29,917 nucleotides of DNA from Faecalibacterium sp. GTDB taxonomy: Bacteria; Bacillota; Clostridia; Oscillospirales; Ruminococcaceae. Shown in pieces: positions 29,109 to 29,917 of the stretch (positions are counted from its first letter, which is position 1; each line of letters starts with the position of its first letter). The notes beneath the pieces were generated by a model that was not told where the DNA came from, did no database searches, and saw only the letters and a list, made by a program, of their open reading frames with translations. A program made the translations under genes and the position numbers. Location of the stretch: positions 1 through 29,917 of the forward strand of contig JAHHRK010000006.1 in assembly GCA_020025795.1 (NCBI GenBank). The letters are read 5' to 3'.

Positions 29109-29917
29109 ATGGATACCATGGTAAAAGGTTGTCTGGATTATCTGGATGAGGGCGTCAGCCCGTTTCATGCGGTAGAGGCTTCGGCACGTCGTTTGGATGC
29201 CGCCGGCTTCACGCGCCTGGAGGAAAGCCAGCCCTGGAATTTGGAAAAGGGCGGCAAGTATTATACCACCCGCAACGGCTCGTCTTTGATCGCATGGCGT
29301 ATGCCGCGTGAAGTGCTGGGCGGCTGGCGCGGTGCAGCGGCTCACAGCGACAGCCCCACCTATCGCATCACTGCCACTAAGGTGGACGATCCCCGTTACG
29401 CCCGTGCCCGTGTGGAAGGCTACGGCGGTATGCGTCCGGCTACCTGGATCGACCGTCCGCTGACGATGGCAGGCCGTGTGCTGGTCCGCACCGAAAACGG
29501 TGTGGAGACCCGTCTGGTTTGCCCCGACAAGGACCTGCTGTGCATCCCGTCTGTGTGTGTTCACTTTGACCGGGAAGGCGCAAAGGGCGGTCCACTGAAT
29601 GCAGCATCTGACCTGCAGCCCATCTTTGGCGCAAAGGGCGCAGACCTGGCCAGCGAAATTGCCGGCGAAGGCGATGTGCTGGAATATGATCTGGTGCTGG
29701 TTCCTCGCCAGAAGGCAGTTACCGTTGGCATGAACGAGGAGTTCTTCATGGCACCTCGCATCGACGACCTGGGTGCAGCCTATGCAACCTTGCAGGGCTT
29801 TTTGGCAGGCAAGGGCAGCGATGATCGCGGCGATCTGTGGTGCCTGTTCGATAACGAGGAAGTGGGCAGCGGCACCCGTCAGGGCGCACTGAGCAACTTC
29901 CTGTCCAGCGTGTTGGC
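29109..29917 (+). CDS. M18 family aminopeptidase (partial, 3' end outside window)
   Basis: The first 269 codons are present, and the frame is open to the window edge. M18 peptidases are cytosolic dodecameric zinc aminopeptidases that remove acidic or neutral N-terminal residues. Metal and catalytic motifs visible are AAHSDSPTY, APRIDDLGA and FDNEEVGSGT. The start at 29109 (MDTMVKGCLDYL) has GAAAGG upstream; 29118 is a second in-frame ATG. It follows uppP after 158 nt with a weak hairpin; a shared transcript is possible. Confidence 0.9.
   Translation, partial: MDTMVKGCLDYLDEGVSPFHAVEASARRLDAAGFTRLEESQPWNLEKGGKYYTTRNGSSLIAWRMPREVLGGWRGAAAHSDSPTYRITATKVDDPRYARARVEGYGGMRPATWIDRPLTMAGRVLVRTENGVETRLVCPDKDLLCIPSVCVHFDREGAKGGPLNAASDLQPIFGAKGADLASEIAGEGDVLEYDLVLVPRQKAVTVGMNEEFFMAPRIDDLGAAYATLQGFLAGKGSDDRGDLWCLFDNEEVGSGTRQGALSNFLSSVL

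Noticed and set aside
1..29917. CRISPR array, insertion sequence or prophage
   Set aside because: No regularly spaced repeats, transposase or phage genes were seen; all gaps are explained or small.

Overview
This window is the replication-origin region of a low-to-mid GC Firmicute, most likely a Clostridia member close to Faecalibacterium and related Ruminococcaceae/Oscillospiraceae. The genus is inference from overall gene content and protein flavour. The gene order is the classical Firmicute origin cluster. On the minus strand, leftward from the origin, lie dnaA, dnaN, an S4-domain gene, recF, remB, gyrB and gyrA. On the plus strand, rightward, lie rpmH, rnpA, yidD, yidC, khpB(jag), mnmE, mnmG, rsmG, noc, soj(parA), spo0J(parB) and serS. 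Almost all genes are read away from the origin. The exceptions are a flavodoxin/ferredoxin gene, a HAD phosphatase gene and a PH-domain gene, all on the minus strand at 23.9-28 kb.

Region by region: 1-1300 holds a two-gene operon, a VTC-type polyphosphate polymerase domain protein followed by a YcxB-like membrane protein. 1450-6381 holds gyrA, gyrB and remB, with a strong gyrBA promoter overlapping the end of remB. 6427-8932 holds recF, the S4 gene and dnaN. 8933-11046 is a bipartite oriC flanking dnaA: divergent DnaA boxes (core TTTTCCACA) on both sides, and a DnaA-trio next to a G/C block between dnaA and dnaN. 11047-14280 is the rpmH to khpB group, and 14483-18578 holds the tRNA-modification genes and rsmG. 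18993-22460 is a chromosome segregation and nucleoid-occlusion locus. Its noc-soj gap of about 1 kb is non-coding and carries four parS sites and one perfect Noc-binding site; a fifth parS lies at the start of rsmG. 22503-25147 holds serS, an EFR1-type ferredoxin gene, and tRNA-Met and tRNA-Glu under a consensus promoter. 25287-28950 holds idi, an SdpI-family gene, an unusual hairpin and GTGGAA-rich non-coding block, a HAD phosphatase gene, a PH-domain gene and uppP. The window ends inside an M18 aminopeptidase gene.

Most genes here are housekeeping. The most interesting signals are in DNA sites rather than new proteins: the combined parS/Noc-site island with its matching Noc and ParB paralogues, the predicted origin-unwinding module, the DnaA-box-like cluster at 26.4-26.7 kb, and several structured leaders (rpmH, yidC, uppP, and the spacer between the two tRNAs). 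No CRISPR array, insertion sequence or prophage was seen.
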